Shown: positions 14,180-26,750, counted from the stretch's first letter. The stretch is 64,000 nt of DNA from Dioscorea cayenensis subsp. rotundata (GCF_009730915.1 NC_052476.1:17328162-17392161), one strand, 5' to 3'. Made by a program: numbers and translations. Notes: generated by a model from the sequence alone, not told the origin.

Positions 14180-14293
14180 ATTGAAATGAAGTTAACCTCT
14201 AGTGATAGACATGAAGTCAAATCTAGCATCCACATGAAGAAGTAGCAAAGTGAGAATGATCCCAAAACTCCACATCATCTTCATGTTCATCAT
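12995..14293 (-). CDS. Secreted protein with two saposin B domains (downstream copy of a tandem pair)
   Basis: I predict six coding exons: 14293-14197, 13941-13808, 13695-13537, 13459-13385, 13273-13214 and 13099-12995 (630 nt, 209 aa). All introns are GT-AG. The first ATG is followed by a hydrophobic signal peptide (WSFGIILTLLLLHV), so entry into the secretory/vacuolar route is expected. Two saposin B-type six-cysteine domains follow. The first runs from C-x2-C at about residues 36-39 to a C-x4-C pair near residue 100; the second starts at C-S-D-C and ends at L-C-M-V-L-N-L-C near the C-terminus. Saposins bind membranes and present sphingolipids to hydrolases; the role of stand-alone plant two-domain forms is little known. 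It is a tandem duplicate of the gene at 15772-16829, with five coding introns at matching places and phases. A leader intron is inferred at 14301-14403. The family call is firm; exon ends are by eye. Confidence 0.85.
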
Positions 14294-14479
14294 TCCTCAA
14301 CTACAATGGAAAATTAAAAAAATATATATTTATTTATTTATTTTTCAAGGAAAATAATCATAATAATTATATATAAAAAAAAAAGTTAGAAATAATATCA
14401 TACCAAAAGCTTCAAAGTTGGTGTGTAAGTTGAAATGCAATGTTGGAATTGAATGAAGGTGAGAGATTGGTAGTTGTGT

Positions 14480-14487
14480 TATTTATA
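14480..14487 (-). promoter_or_regulatory. TATA box of the downstream saposin gene
   Basis: TATAAATA on the minus strand, about 190 bases upstream of the ATG. That distance leaves room for a short leader exon and the inferred 14301-14403 leader intron. The paralogue has the same element in the same relative place. Confidence 0.6.
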
Positions 14488-14499
14488 GCACTTAAAAAC

Positions 14500-15770
14500 T
14501 TCACATAGTGAATAGCATATACAGATATACTAGTACTTATTTTTCTTTTTATTTTATTTTATTTTTTTCAAATCATGTTGGAATATTATTAACTTGTCTC
14601 CAATTATTATTTTTTATTACTTCTTTTTTTTAATGATTCAAAAGTCATTATAATGAGTGACTTAGTTCTTTTTTTAGTTAATATATTAACATTAAATCTA
14701 AATGTTTCAAAGAGTGAGAAATTACAAAAATAATTATAAATGGAATAAGTATAATTATACAAAAAAAAATTTGGTAAAAATAATAAGAATTTGCTTAAAA
14801 ATTAATTTTGACTAGAGTTTTGAAATTGAGCTAGGAATAACTTGTACATTGTATTATTATATATATCATGTTATAATTATTAATTTTAGAACTCAATGTT
14901 AAAAGATGCATCTTTGGATCCAAACTTATAATTAAAGATGGATAAATTATGAACAATAATTCACTCCCATTCTCTCTCAAATTATGCCCAATGGCATCTT
15001 GAAATAAATGTAATATTTTTTTACATAATTTTATGGAATTTTACAAAAAGAACCTCATTGTGTTTATTAGACATGCTCAAATCCTCCTTTTGTAAGAGAA
15101 GTGGGAGGAAGAAGTAATTTTTATATTTATCAGGGAGGAAAAGTAAAATCTCTTTTTTTAACCCATGCTTTTATATGAATAAAAATAGTTGCAAGTAGTG
15201 ACTGGGATGTAATTTAATATTTTCTTGGGGGCATTCCGGCATTGTTTGCAAGAAGAGCCTACAAGTGAGGAAAATCATATATCTAGACATTTTACCAAAA
15301 TATTATTATTAATTTTTTTTTAAATCATTAAATAAGAGAAAAAAAATTATTTTTAAATTATATATATATATATATATACTACTGACTAATAATCGCAGAT
15401 TATCGGTTAAATGAGTAGATATGAATATATAAATTTTTAGGTTGAATCAAACTCATTTGAAAAATATATTGTTTATATTTGACACATCTCACTGCAATAT
15501 GCATAAATTTATTCAAAGTTATTTATTATAAATTATTATTTAATTATCAAATATCAGTTAAGTTAGTAAATATTAATATCACTACATAAACTTTTAGATT
15601 GAATAAGACTCACTCGAAAAATATATTTGGTTTATATCTAACGCATCTCACTGCAATGCAATACATAAATTTTTTCATACTTATTATTGTTAATCTCTTT
15701 ATTACAAGTAACTTGAATTAATGCATATATCCATAACAATCAATATTACTCATAAAACAACTCTGATAGT
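14500..15770. other. Intergenic DNA between the saposin paralogues
   Basis: AT-rich, with a TA tract at about 15360-15378. A short internal duplication (aaaaatatatt.gtttatat...acatctcactgcaat) recurs at about 15460-15500 and 15620-15660. No gene is seen. It contains the promoter of the downstream copy and the 3' region of the upstream copy. Confidence 0.55.
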
Positions 15771-15771
15771 A

Positions 15772-16829
15772 TCACATATTAATTTCCATTAGCATGGAAT
15801 CACCTTCCTCTTCATTGTCGCAGAATTCCAATGCATTACATAAGTTTTTCGCTTTAGCTTTCTCCAATTTGTCAAGTACTGCAGCTCCGTATTGGTATAC
15901 ATATTCATCGCACTACAATAAAAAAAATTATTGTTTTGAGTTGTTAAATTATTCTGATTTAAATTTAAGATTTAACTCACTTTCTCGCGGTCCTCCCCTC
16001 TTTCTTCGCAAAAATTAAGCATAGCATTAGTAGCTTTAGTCTGTTGACAAACAGAAAATTATATTAGATTAGATAAATAATTTTTTAAAAAAATCTACAA
16101 AAAAAATTTCAATTTTGAATACCTTTGTTCTTGGATTTTGTATCTCTGAAATTACTTTTCTGGCATATTTTTTACACTTGGAACAACTTTTCATGTTTGC
16201 TTCCTATCAATGAAAATTTTGCTTTTTATTTGATAAATAAAAAAAAACAACATAAAGAAAAATTAAATTGATTTATTCAACTTCGTATTTTTACCTCATC
16301 GTCACCACCTTTTTCATCGTCGCATAATCTCGTATTATTGCATAAACTTTTTTCATGAAAGAATTCTTGAAATAGTACCTTAGCATACTGAACATAATCT
16401 CTCGATTTTTTCAAACACTACAAAATAAATATATATAAATTATTTTTAAATAATAATGAAACTAAATATAGATTCACCAAATATATATATATATATAATA
16501 CGAAAAACTTGTACCTTGATTTCTAAATCATTCGGAAGAGCTTGACAGACTTGTTTCGATAGCGCGACGACTTCCTCAAATAACTTCATACTGTTAAATT
16601 CTTTCTCGGCATTTCTCGCAAATTCCAAACATGAATTACATCCTAAATCTATTCACATAAATTTCAAAAAAATAAAATAAATTCAAATTTATTAGAATGT
16701 TTTACTATAAATTTGTTCTTGAATTTTGATTCTATGTTCACCTGCAGACGTAGACATGAATTCAACTCTAGCATCAACATGAAATGCTACGAAACTAAGT
16801 ATAATTCCGAAACTCCACAGCATTTTCAT
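15772..16829 (-). CDS. Secreted protein with two saposin B domains (upstream copy of a tandem pair)
   Basis: Six coding exons are predicted: 16829-16742, 16642-16515, 16417-16295, 16203-16123, 16040-15981 and 15912-15772 (621 nt, 206 aa). The signal peptide reads WSFGIILSFVAFHV. The first saposin B domain runs from C-N-S-C through V-C-Q and C-L-K-K to L-C-N-N-T-R-L-C; the second runs from C-S-K-C through N-F-C and K-C-D-E to L-C-N-A-L-E-F-C. Each has the six cysteines of the fold. Intron count and phases match the paralogue at 12995-14293, while the proteins have diverged strongly outside the cysteines. The C-terminal tail here is longer and acidic (EEEGDS), unlike the neighbour. A leader intron is inferred at 16845-16930. 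The saposin B call is firm; substrate lipid and location are not known. Confidence 0.85.
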
Positions 16830-17001
16830 CGTCGTTGTTCTTCGCTTTAAATTAAAAGAAAAAAAATTAAAGACGATACGTATAAAATATAAAAACATGA
16901 ATAATCAAACAGAAAAAAAAAAATCATTACCGAAAAGCCGAAGATTTCTTAGTTGAACTTCAGTTAGTACTGAATGAAGAAAGTTAAGGAGTTGCATGAA
17001 C

Positions 17002-17009
17002 TATTTATA
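17002..17009 (-). promoter_or_regulatory. TATA box of the upstream saposin gene
   Basis: TATAAATA on the minus strand, about 173 bases upstream of the ATG, in the same TATAAATA(A/G) setting as the paralogue at 14480. Confidence 0.6.
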
Positions 17010-17640
17010 GCTCTAAATTATTTAGATTTTATAATTTTTTTTTAATGTTGTTTTTGGAAAGAATTATTAGATGTATAATTATGTTAACCATTGGATCCAC
17101 ATTGGAAACTAATTTTTCATGGTTATCTTATCTTGCAAACTTTTTTAATATATAAATAAAAAAGTGATTGAGAAACTTCATCTGTTGTTTCCTTTTTTAA
17201 ATTAAAAAAACTTCATATGTTGTTGTTCAATAATTAGTTTGTCTATATCCAGCTTTGTTTGTCATTATCATAACTATTTTCTCTAAAGATGCTAACAATG
17301 AATGCATTTAGGTCCAAATCATGCATTCTTAAGTGCAGTTAATACATAAAATAAATCTAATCATTAATTGTTTATTTTGATTAGTGTTAATTCAGTCAAA
17401 GTTTTCATGATCTTAAAAAAATAATAATAATAATTGTTTGATAGATAAACTCTAACCCTAACCCTAATGAGAATCATAACTATTGTTTCACCATTGAAAA
17501 CTAGAACACTGTTTAACAGAAAACAAAAAGGCCATAAAAATGTATTGTCTCTTCCATTCAAGCATGAAAAAGAAGGCAAGAAAATTTCTCACCTATTTCC
17601 TAAAGGATTTAACTAAATGTGGCACATGAAAAAGAGTATC
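17010..17640. other. Intergenic region with a telo-box-like element
   Basis: Lies between the saposin promoter and the 3' end of the palmitoyltransferase gene. At about 17452-17467 it contains ctctaaccctaaccctaa, that is two telomere-type repeats and part of a third. AACCCTAA telo-boxes are known plant promoter elements and can recruit Polycomb factors. Which gene, if any, it serves is not clear. Confidence 0.5.
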
Positions 17641-17854
17641 AATGTACAGAAAATGATATCCATCATTCCGAAATATAATTTCCGAAATCTAGAGCTATGA
17701 GCAGCGGAATTCGAGTTAGTAATCCAAGCTTTTCGGTTTGTTTTTCTAAGTCAAGCTGCAGTTCGTGTCGATGGTTGTTTGTCGCTGCAGTGTTGAAATG
17801 AGACAGCTCTGTGAAAGAAAGCACTTGATCATCATGTAATCTCTAAGGCGAAAA

Positions 17855-20800
17855 CTACTTGGTGTTTCCGGGGGCTCTCTTTGGCAAAGTTCCGGGGGCG
17901 AACACTGGGAACTGATTTAAAACTTGCCGCCTCTCTACAGTTGATTCGCGAGCTGCATTTGGTTCCCTTTCGGTCTCTGATCTCAGCCTTGAGCCTCCTT
18001 CATTTAGAAGAGGTCCGCCGAAGAATATCGACTGTCCAGTGTACATTAGTCTCTCCGGTTGTTGTGCAGGAGCAGCGGGCGCTGAAGTACTTGGAAAACT
18101 CGGCCTTCTTCCATGACCACTACTTGTTTCAGCTGTGGTGTTTGTCAAGGAAACACGAGAAGTTCTCACGGGTGCATCAATCATAGGTTCAGTTCTAGTA
18201 GACGATGCAGGAACTGAAACATATCGGCCGGCTTCTTGGTCCCAAACAACCGATGCCTTTTTGCTCTCCCGGATAAGGGAAGTGGCGGTCTGAAACATCG
18301 GGTTGGTGAGCTGAGTATTCAGTATCGGTCCTCTTTGAATCAAGGGGCGATCGGGAAGAGAACGCTGCAAAGGAAGAGGGTTGAGGACCACAGGGGCTTC
18401 ATGAATGGGACCGGGACTGCTGAAGCTACTGGCAGATGGTGTAATACTTTCATAGTCCTCTTTGCTTGCAATACTCTGCGGGTATGAGTTCTTTAAAGAA
18501 TCCGGTTTCAACTGAGACTTGAACTCTTTATGAGCACTGTAATCCATGCTTGTACTGCTTCGAACACTGGCATTACCACTAGAGCTGAGATCACCGTCCG
18601 GTAACCTACGAGGTTCTATTGGCCGGAGAACAGAAGAGGATGCTCGGGCTTTTGCGGCTGCTTTCATTGCCTCACCAGAGTCTAACTTAGCGAGTTTCCA
18701 AGCGCTAATCTTAACTGCCCTTTTAGACTTCATTCCACTATCTGCATTTCCAGCAGCATCCGGATCAACAGTCGAAGGTACCATCCCAGGTTCCAAATGC
18801 GGGATAATCTCATCCTGCAACAAGAGTTAAATTAACGGTGAGAAACAAGCATATAAAGTTTCAATTAAACTTATGTATGTCTTACCTGTTGATCAACGAA
18901 CACTCTCGGTCGGAGTACACCAAACGCCTTTGTATTGTAGACCAAGAGAACTACCACCGCTTATGCCAGTGGTGGCAGAATTAGTCGGAGAATAAAGGGC
19001 CCACTGTCTAAGCTCATCTTCCGGAGATGCCGGAGGTGCCTCGCTCATGGCTCTCATCGCCACCACATACTCATATGTTGTGATGCCCTGTTAGAAAGTC
19101 AGAAAAGACGGAATGAGTGAAGTAAATATAGCTTATTGACGTTTAGAAATGATGTGTTCATCTTCTTTGAGTCTAACCTTTTTAATCAAAATCATATGGA
19201 AAAAGAATAGTTCGCCCAGTGGCACACAAGCCAATAATGAAACTGCAGTACAGATAGCCTGCATATCAAAAATTTGGCTTTAGCATATGAATGAATAATT
19301 CAGATATATAAAATAAACACAAGTCGGTGATGCATATGGTATGGATGTCGAAGGGGTGAAATAATTAAGGAGCTAAACAACTAGTTTGGAAGAGGAGAAG
19401 ACCAAGACTAGTGCAATCCTTCTAAACATACTCGAAATCCAGCCTAAAAATCACTAATGAAACATCAGCGATACCTAGCTTGCAGACGCAGATCAAGTTT
19501 ATCACTTACTTGTATGTCGTGAAATTAAGTTTATCTTCTTGGAAATAAATCTCAACTGAACGTTTTTCTCTCATTTTAGATCCCTAAGACGTTTTTAAAC
19601 AAAACAATTCTTTGTCTACCAAATCTATTTGTGTTTATTTTGCTAGCAATATTGCTCTTTCATTAGATACACTTCTTATTAGCACACCATAAACAAAATT
19701 CCTCCACAAAAATTGGTAACATGATTGATTAAAAAATAATAATACAAAATTTTATAAAACACAAACAAAATACCAAGAAATGTAGCAAATATAGGATCAA
19801 TGCGAGAATGATGTGCTTGTAGAACAAAGAACACACTTGAACATTTAACCTTTTGCCAAAGTTCTAAAACTTATTAATGCTCTTCAATCTTGGCTCTGAG
19901 CGCACAGTCCCAAGATAATAAAACACACCCTTTGTGGATAATACACATCTTCAATGAGAGTAACATGATCGGGGATGGTAAAAATTTCTCTATTTAAAGA
20001 TGCTGCTATAGCATAAATTCTGGCAGCATCCAAAAACTTTCAGACAAAACAAAACTACGATTAAGGTAAAAAAATGTAAAGTAAAACTGAGCGTGGTTGG
20101 GTTACATATAGAGTAAACATAGAGTAGGGAGATTGAGAAAGAAATAAGGGAATAGAAAAGAGAGGATATTCCGATATTGATTCAGACAGAAAGAACCTGA
20201 ATGGTGATATTAGTTCCTTGAGACACTATGAAACATAGCATCATGTGATGCATATCCATTAAGGATAAAAAAAAATTGCCATGTAAATACAGACACTCAA
20301 TTAAACCAAACTGAAAGAAAGTTAACAAGAATGTGTTTGCATCCTAGATGGGCCATTAAAAGCAAAAACTATAGCAAAGATACTTTTGATCACAAATAAA
20401 CAAAAAGTCAAGGAAAAATAAAACATCAGAACATGTAGGAGACAGATGAAAAGGAACAGAAAAGGTTTCAATAACTGAGCTCAATATTCTGCAAAGAAGT
20501 CCGATTTAGTTACGAGCCTATTTCAAAAATAAAACCAGGGCTGACCAAACACAACAATTTAAATAAGCAATCCATTTCAAGAATATTAAATCATTACCAA
20601 GGTGAACTTACCACAATAGTTGCAAATGGGGCACGAGAGAAACCATTTCCAAGCTTGTCAACAATGCTTTTCTCTGTGCCCTTCTTATCCACAAAACAGA
20701 GCACAAGAACAGCAACTCCAACCCCAAACTCAATCGCAAGCTGGGAAAGTTAAAAAAATAAAATAAAGACGCCATAACCCATATCAGAACTTACTAGATC

Positions 20801-23038
20801 ATTTAAGATGAATATTGGGAAGAAAATCAGAAGGTCCAAGCCTTAGCTCCTGCTGCATACCCAAACCAGACTTGTCGCCATCAGTGATATAAATGTGATA
20901 TAATTCTTTCTCCCCACACAATTATTCAACCACTGTTCATAAATAAACACCAGGCAAATTAAAAAGTTCTGTAGAATACCAAATATTAATAAAGTGGTAA
21001 TAACAATGTTCGAAGAATATTTTACCCGACAATGATGATCAAATCCATCCACACATTTATCACAACTTCTACAATGTTTGCTGAACTTACGCACCTGCAA
21101 GATGAAAATGCACACAAGAAGTTAACCTTTATGAACATAAAAGATCAAAAATAATTTTGGAGTTGAGGAATCCTGCAGTTTTTATCTATTATGCATCTAA
21201 CATTGATAACACAGATTCTAAGAGGCTGCTTTGGAGTTCATGCAAATTCAGTGAAGGTCAATAAAAAATTTGTTAAAATTTTGAATCGCCACATCAGATT
21301 TAAGAAGATGGGCAAACCTCCATGTGAAGCAAAGGTCCTAAAGATTTTAATTCCAAGGAGAAGGTTTTCAAGAAAATCCAAGTTAAAGCAGTTTCCACAT
21401 AGAAAGAAAGGGACAACCAACATAAATTTGGATAAAAGTACAAAACAGATGCAGGAGAGAAAAAAAATCCTATTATACTTTATGAGGAGATGCCTCTAAA
21501 AAGAATTAATAGAGAGGCAAACCATACAAAGCCCACCGAACAGGAGGGTTCACTAAATCACCACAAATAAAATTACAGAAACATGAAAACAGAATAAAAA
21601 TAGAATATATATATATATATATATAAAAGTAATCAATAAAAAGGAAACAAAAAGAAATTTACCAAAATTCTCTTGAATGTTATATTACTTAAGCTAAGGC
21701 AGGTTTCAGCAACTGAATTAACGTAAACAAATAAATGAGGGCAACAAATGGTTATCACAAAGCACAAGAGAATGCATATGGCTTGGACCATAGAATTGAT
21801 AAAAAAAAAAATTACAGAAGACTGTAACATGGTAAGTGATTCCAGAACATTGCAAAAGGGACTGGTTCAAAACAAAGATAAACAAATGCTTTTGATCAGG
21901 AAGCTATACCTCAGCATTGCACAGTGTGCAGAACAAAGCATCCTCCCCACCAGCTTGTTCATTAGCATCTTCTTTCCGGCAATCATCTTTTGCAAAAGGT
22001 AAACAGATTAGCGCACCGAGTATGCAGCAAGGGGATGAGCGTTTTCTAGGAGGAGCCACAGGAATATCTATTTTCCTGTCATCTCCAGCTGACACTTTTT
22101 TCTGAGAACCATCCACAGAACTCCTACAAGCTGACGAGGGAGAAGAATGCGCTCCAGTTCCAACATTGTCGAAATTAGCTGGCAGATTCATGTTTTGCAG
22201 ACCCGGATTGCCATCCGGCATGCTACTGAACACACCATCAAACTTTCCCATAATCCCCTGGATCAGCGGGATTAATGCGTGTGCAGCGGACATAAAGAAC
22301 AAAAACAGCAACAGCCTGGAAACATTGAACAGAAAAGAATGTCACTTATTAGTTCAAAATAATCCCAGTAAATATATCATCACCTAAGCCTTTGAAGAGG
22401 CCAGGCATACATACCACTGGAGTGTAAACTGCAATCGCAATGTATTCGAAGATTTGCTTGCTCAGAAAGGGTGCGAAGAAGGCGTAGAAAGCTATAACCA
22501 GCAGAAAGAAAACAGTGATAGCAACAACCTACCAATGTAAAGACACGCAGAAAAGAAAGTTATTCTCTGATTATGAGATCATGCACAATCATATATCGCA
22601 AATATATATATATATATATATATATATACATGCTGAAAAACTCTGATCATAAGCAACACCGCAAACGCAAGAAAATGCCACAAAACCTAAACCTAAAACA
22701 CAAATGAAAATTCCCATATGTGCTACAAAGATGAAGACAGCCAAGAATAATCAACAATGGTAAAAGCAAAAGAAGAGAAATTGAAACGAAAAAGACGATC
22801 CATTCTCTCATTCTTCTCACACTATACAATCAAAAAAATCAACTTCAGTGAGTTTACAAACAAATCAAGCAAATCCACATCAAGCTGACACCTTTTTTCA
22901 GAAAATGATCTCCAAACATTCCAATATCCCATCACTCAACTAACATCCAAAAAAAACCAACACCAATAGAGTCAAACACATGATTTGAGGTACCTGAAAG
23001 GTGTGCGCTGGGAGTTGCCATCCATGGCGCCTCACCAT
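17855..23038 (-). CDS. DHHC-type protein S-acyltransferase (PAT19-22 class), reading frame broken twice
   Basis: Nine coding exons: 23038-22994, 22528-22415, 22315-21910, 21094-21026, 20932-20861, 20740-20612, 19258-19178, 19087-18886 and 18814-17855. All introns are GT-AG and fall between codons. The product (about 691 aa if in frame) would be a membrane enzyme transferring palmitate to cysteines. Two N-terminal membrane segments (exons 2-3) precede the zinc-binding Cys-rich domain: C-T-L-C at about 181-184, C-R-S-C-D-K-C, then D-H-H-C at about 207-210 and N-N-C. Two more membrane segments follow, then T-T-Y-E at about 308-311, and a long Ser/Pro-rich cytoplasmic tail of about 320 residues. 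Exon 3 is 406 nt and exon 8 is 202 nt, each one base over a multiple of three. Family-like sequence switches frame at a G4 run (22255-22258) and near 18905-18915. Either the gene is decaying or the assembly has two indels here. The leader is GA-rich (23210-23300). Confidence 0.85.
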
Positions 23039-23209
23039 GGTTTCTTATACAGATTGGAACCGCCTCTTCCTCAGATCACAGCATCCAAAGAGAGGGTGAG
23101 AAGGAGAGGAGTAGGAGAAGAAGGGTTGACGAACTCGCTCAAGAGGAGAAGGCCATGGATTGCTTGGTGTTTGTGCTTGTGTTTGGGATGAAAACCTTTT
23201 TCTTTAGTT

Positions 23210-23300
23210 TTTCTCACTCTCTCCCAAGTTTCTAGCTTTTGACTCTTTCTCTCTCTAAACTCTCTTTCTCTCTCTAGACTTTTTCTCTCTCTCTCTCTTC
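23210..23300 (-). promoter_or_regulatory. GA-rich leader/core promoter of the palmitoyltransferase gene
   Basis: Dense CT words on the plus strand give GAGA repeats on the sense strand, 170-260 bases upstream of the ATG. A similar CT-rich piece with tctctcttctttaaa...tggcattg recurs at about 24030-24075. No clear TATA box is seen. Confidence 0.4.
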
Positions 23301-25500
23301 TTTAAAAAATTGCATTGAAGCCAGTTTTTCAAGAATTTTTTAATGAGAAAATTATTATTATTAATAAAAAAAATTATTAAAAACTTTATAACATTTTCCC
23401 CTTGTTCCATCTATTTTTCTGTTTATTATTTTTATTTTTTTAATAATTATTAAATAATATAATAGAAGACATCACAAAAATAAGTGAGTGATATAAAATC
23501 GAATCACTTATATTATAGTACTGTATAAATAATACTGTGATATTATTATTTATCAGATTCTCTGAGGATTGAATTATATGTTTTTACTTTTATTTAGAAT
23601 TGTTAGGTTGTCTGATTTTTTTAATTTTATTTTATTTGATATTTTAAAAGAGATTTTTTAATGTTATTTTAAATTAAAATGATTTTCTTATTTTTTTTAT
23701 TTATTTAAAATAATTCTAACATATAAATATTGAATATAAAATTTGGCAGTTTATTCTGCTTTCACTAAAAAAGTATTTTTAAAAAAATTTATTATATTAT
23801 ATATTAATAAAACCCGTGATTTATTTGTTAAAATTAATTATTAATCTAGTGCAAAAAAGAAGGCTTTAATATAAATGATTAAAAATTATTTTTTTAACTC
23901 GTTAAAAAAAACAAATAAAATATAATTCAAAACTTAATAACTAAAATTTGAAATATTTCAGAATTATTTATAATAATTATTATTATTATTTATTAAACGT
24001 ACTTATTTTTGGTATCTCGGTTCTTTCTTTTTCTCTCTCTCTAGAGTTTCTCTCTCTTCTTTAAATGTGGCATTGTGAGATACGTTGGAAACCTAAGACT
24101 AGTTTTCCAATGTTAATTAATTATTATTCTTTACTGTTTATTAAAATAAAATTATTTTATAATTTGTGTAATGAAAACCAATTCATATTTTAGTTCTATA
24201 TCAGCCCATGTAAATTTTTTTATTTTAAAAATACTATTAATTTAAGAATTTAACCTCCATTATTTCCGTAACAGTACTAATTTGAAGAATTTGATTCTGG
24301 GTTTACATACTTATTATTTAAGTAATAATTCACTGAACTAAATAAAAGTTGTTATCTCTTTCGGTGTTTTAAAATTAATTATTTATAAATTATAATTTTA
24401 GAAACTAAATATAATAATAATAATAATAATCATAATCATAATAATGATTTTTTTTCAAAACCATCCAAGAAAAAAACATTTTTTTTTTAAATTTGAAATA
24501 AGTCAAAAATGAAAAGCAGCATTTACAAAGGGACCTTTCTGCCAAGTTGGCGAATTTATTGGTTTTTTTGTGGGCCCCTACGATTTGGATTTTTTTTTTT
24601 TCCGTCTTTTTGAAACACGTATCATAATTTCCTCAATAAATGCATATTTCCTTAATTCCTTTAAAAAGAAAAAAAAAAAGAATTTTCAGATGGACCCCTA
24701 TAAAAAGGGGTAATTATGTGGGTTTCTATTTTCTAATACCCTTTTTGGCCTCCTTCCTATCTCATTTAAGTCCTAGATCTATTCTAGAAGAGGAAAAAAA
24801 ATTGAGGGCAACATAGTCATTTTAAAAAGTTACTCAATTGTTGACTTGAATATTTACATAAATATTGATTTTTTTTTAAATTGGTATGGTATTCATGCAA
24901 ATATAATTCCTGAAATTAAGAAACAATAACATAAAACTCCACAACATATATGTTTTTTCCATAAATTGTATTATTTATTTATAAAAAAAAGTAATAATAG
25001 AAAAATTTTAAATGAAAAACCTAAAATCACAAAAATAACGACAAAAAAAGGAGAAAATAATTTTACTATATTGAAAATCAAGTATAATGGTGAGGCACAT
25101 ACTTTGCCAAATTTGTTATTCACGAAAATAAAATTTTAAAATTATATTATTTAATATACTCTAAATCCTCTGGGTTTAATTCTAAATGATTTTTTTAATT
25201 TTTCATAATTCAAAAAATCATATAAGCTACATCGGATCAGTATAATTAGCGTCACAAACTCTACCATAAATCAATCTTGTAAAAAAACATTCAAATACAT
25301 AACGAATTATTTTCAATATATATATATATATCAGAAATTTTCAAGGGTATATATGTAAAAAAACGCCACTTCTATGTTGTTCAAGTTGATAACACAAGCA
25401 ATTAATAATTCAAAAGTCCACTTAGCCTCAAAACATACAAAGAAAGAAGACAAATCTTCAAACAAAAAAAAAAAAAAGATTAATTAAATCAAAATAATGA
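23301..25500. other. AT-rich intergenic DNA
   Basis: Includes the upstream region of the palmitoyltransferase gene. It has long A/T runs and short partial duplications. No open frame or RNA gene can be supported. Confidence 0.55.
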
Positions 25501-25719
25501 GAAGTAGTTGAAGTTGTTAATGTATGCACAAAAGAGTAGATGAGATTTCCCAACCTTTCTTGGCTGCAGTTTCCATCTCATTTTGGACATGAAGAATCCA
25601 CAAACAAATACATGTTTGGAAGTCAAACTATGATGCATAAATTAATTGGTTTGCAAATTTTGAGACCTTGTTTAATGTTCGAAACATCGATATTATATCA
25701 TCGGTTTAGTTATGTTTCC

Positions 25720-26750
25720 GATGCTCATTGGTTTGTTAACCATGGTTAACTAAACTATGCTCAGAATAAGAAAATTCTGCAGAAAAAAAAATTAAAATCA
25801 TGCAGGCAAGAGATCATGATTTTCTTTAATCACATTCCATGTTTCCAGTTTATTGTTTGATTAGTTTGTTAACCGTGGTTAATGGCTTGTTAACCATGGT
25901 TACCTAAACTAAGCTCAGAATAAGAAAATTCTGCAGACAAAAAAAAAATCATGCAGACAAGAGATCATGATTTTCTTTAATCACTATCAATGTTTGAATT
26001 CAAGACAACGGTATTCTCGATCAAGTTTAATGTTTGATTATTTTGTTAACCATGGTTAATTGCTTGTTAACCATGGTTACCTAAACTAAGCTCAGAATAA
26101 GAATTTTTGTAGACAAAAAAAAATCATGCAGACAAGAGACGATGATTTTCTTTAATCACATTCAATGTTTGAATTCAAGACAAGGGTATTCTCGATCGAG
26201 TTTAATGTTTGCTTAGTTTGTTAACCATGGTTACCCAAACTAAGCTCAAAATAAGAAAAATATGCAGAAAAAAATGATGCAGATAAGAGATCAAGAATTT
26301 TTTTTTTAATCACATTCAATGTTGGAATTTAAGACAGCAGGATTCTTAATTGAGTTTAATGTTCAATTAGTTTCATATGGCGATAATTAAACAAAGTTTC
26401 ATATACTTTTTCTGGAAAGAAGAAAATTCTATAGTAAAAAATTATGCAGAAAAGAAGTCATGATTTCATTGAATTCAATGTTAGAATTCATGGCAGTAAT
26501 GATATCGGAGTGTTGATCATTCGACATAATAATTAGAAATTCTACAAAAAAAAAATTATGGTTTTACCACATTCTAAATTGCTGTTAACATGTGATATAT
26601 CAGCTGAGTTTGTTAGTTGTGGTTTAAATAGTTTCATATGACGATAATTAAAGAAATTTTCATATAATTTACTGAAAAGTAGAAAATTCTGCAGAAAAAA
26701 ATCATGCAGACAAAAGATCATGATTTCATTGAATTCAATGGTGATCATAA
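25720..26750. repeat. Degenerate tandem array with a 16-bp palindrome
   Basis: A unit of roughly 150-190 bp is repeated about five or six times, decaying rightwards. Landmarks in each unit are gtttgttaaccatggttaa, gctcagaataagaaaattctgcag, atcatgcagacaagagatcatga and tcaatgtttgaattc. The core GTTAACCATGGTTAAC is a perfect palindrome at about 25733-25748 and is nearly kept in later units, twice per unit at about 25870-25900 and 26043-26080. It lies about 0.4-1.4 kb downstream of the reductase stop codon. No coding potential is evident. Confidence 0.65.

Noticed and set aside
17881..18830. Plus-strand open frames opposite the last palmitoyltransferase exon
   Set aside because: They are complementary shadows of a Ser/Pro-rich coding exon with clear splice signals on the minus strand.
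21191..21499. 102-codon plus-strand frame
   Set aside because: It lies inside an intron of the minus-strand palmitoyltransferase gene, is Lys-rich and resembles no family.
25540..25749. 69-codon plus-strand frame next to the palindromic array
   Set aside because: It overlaps the repeat, has no recognisable domain and no promoter or splice context.
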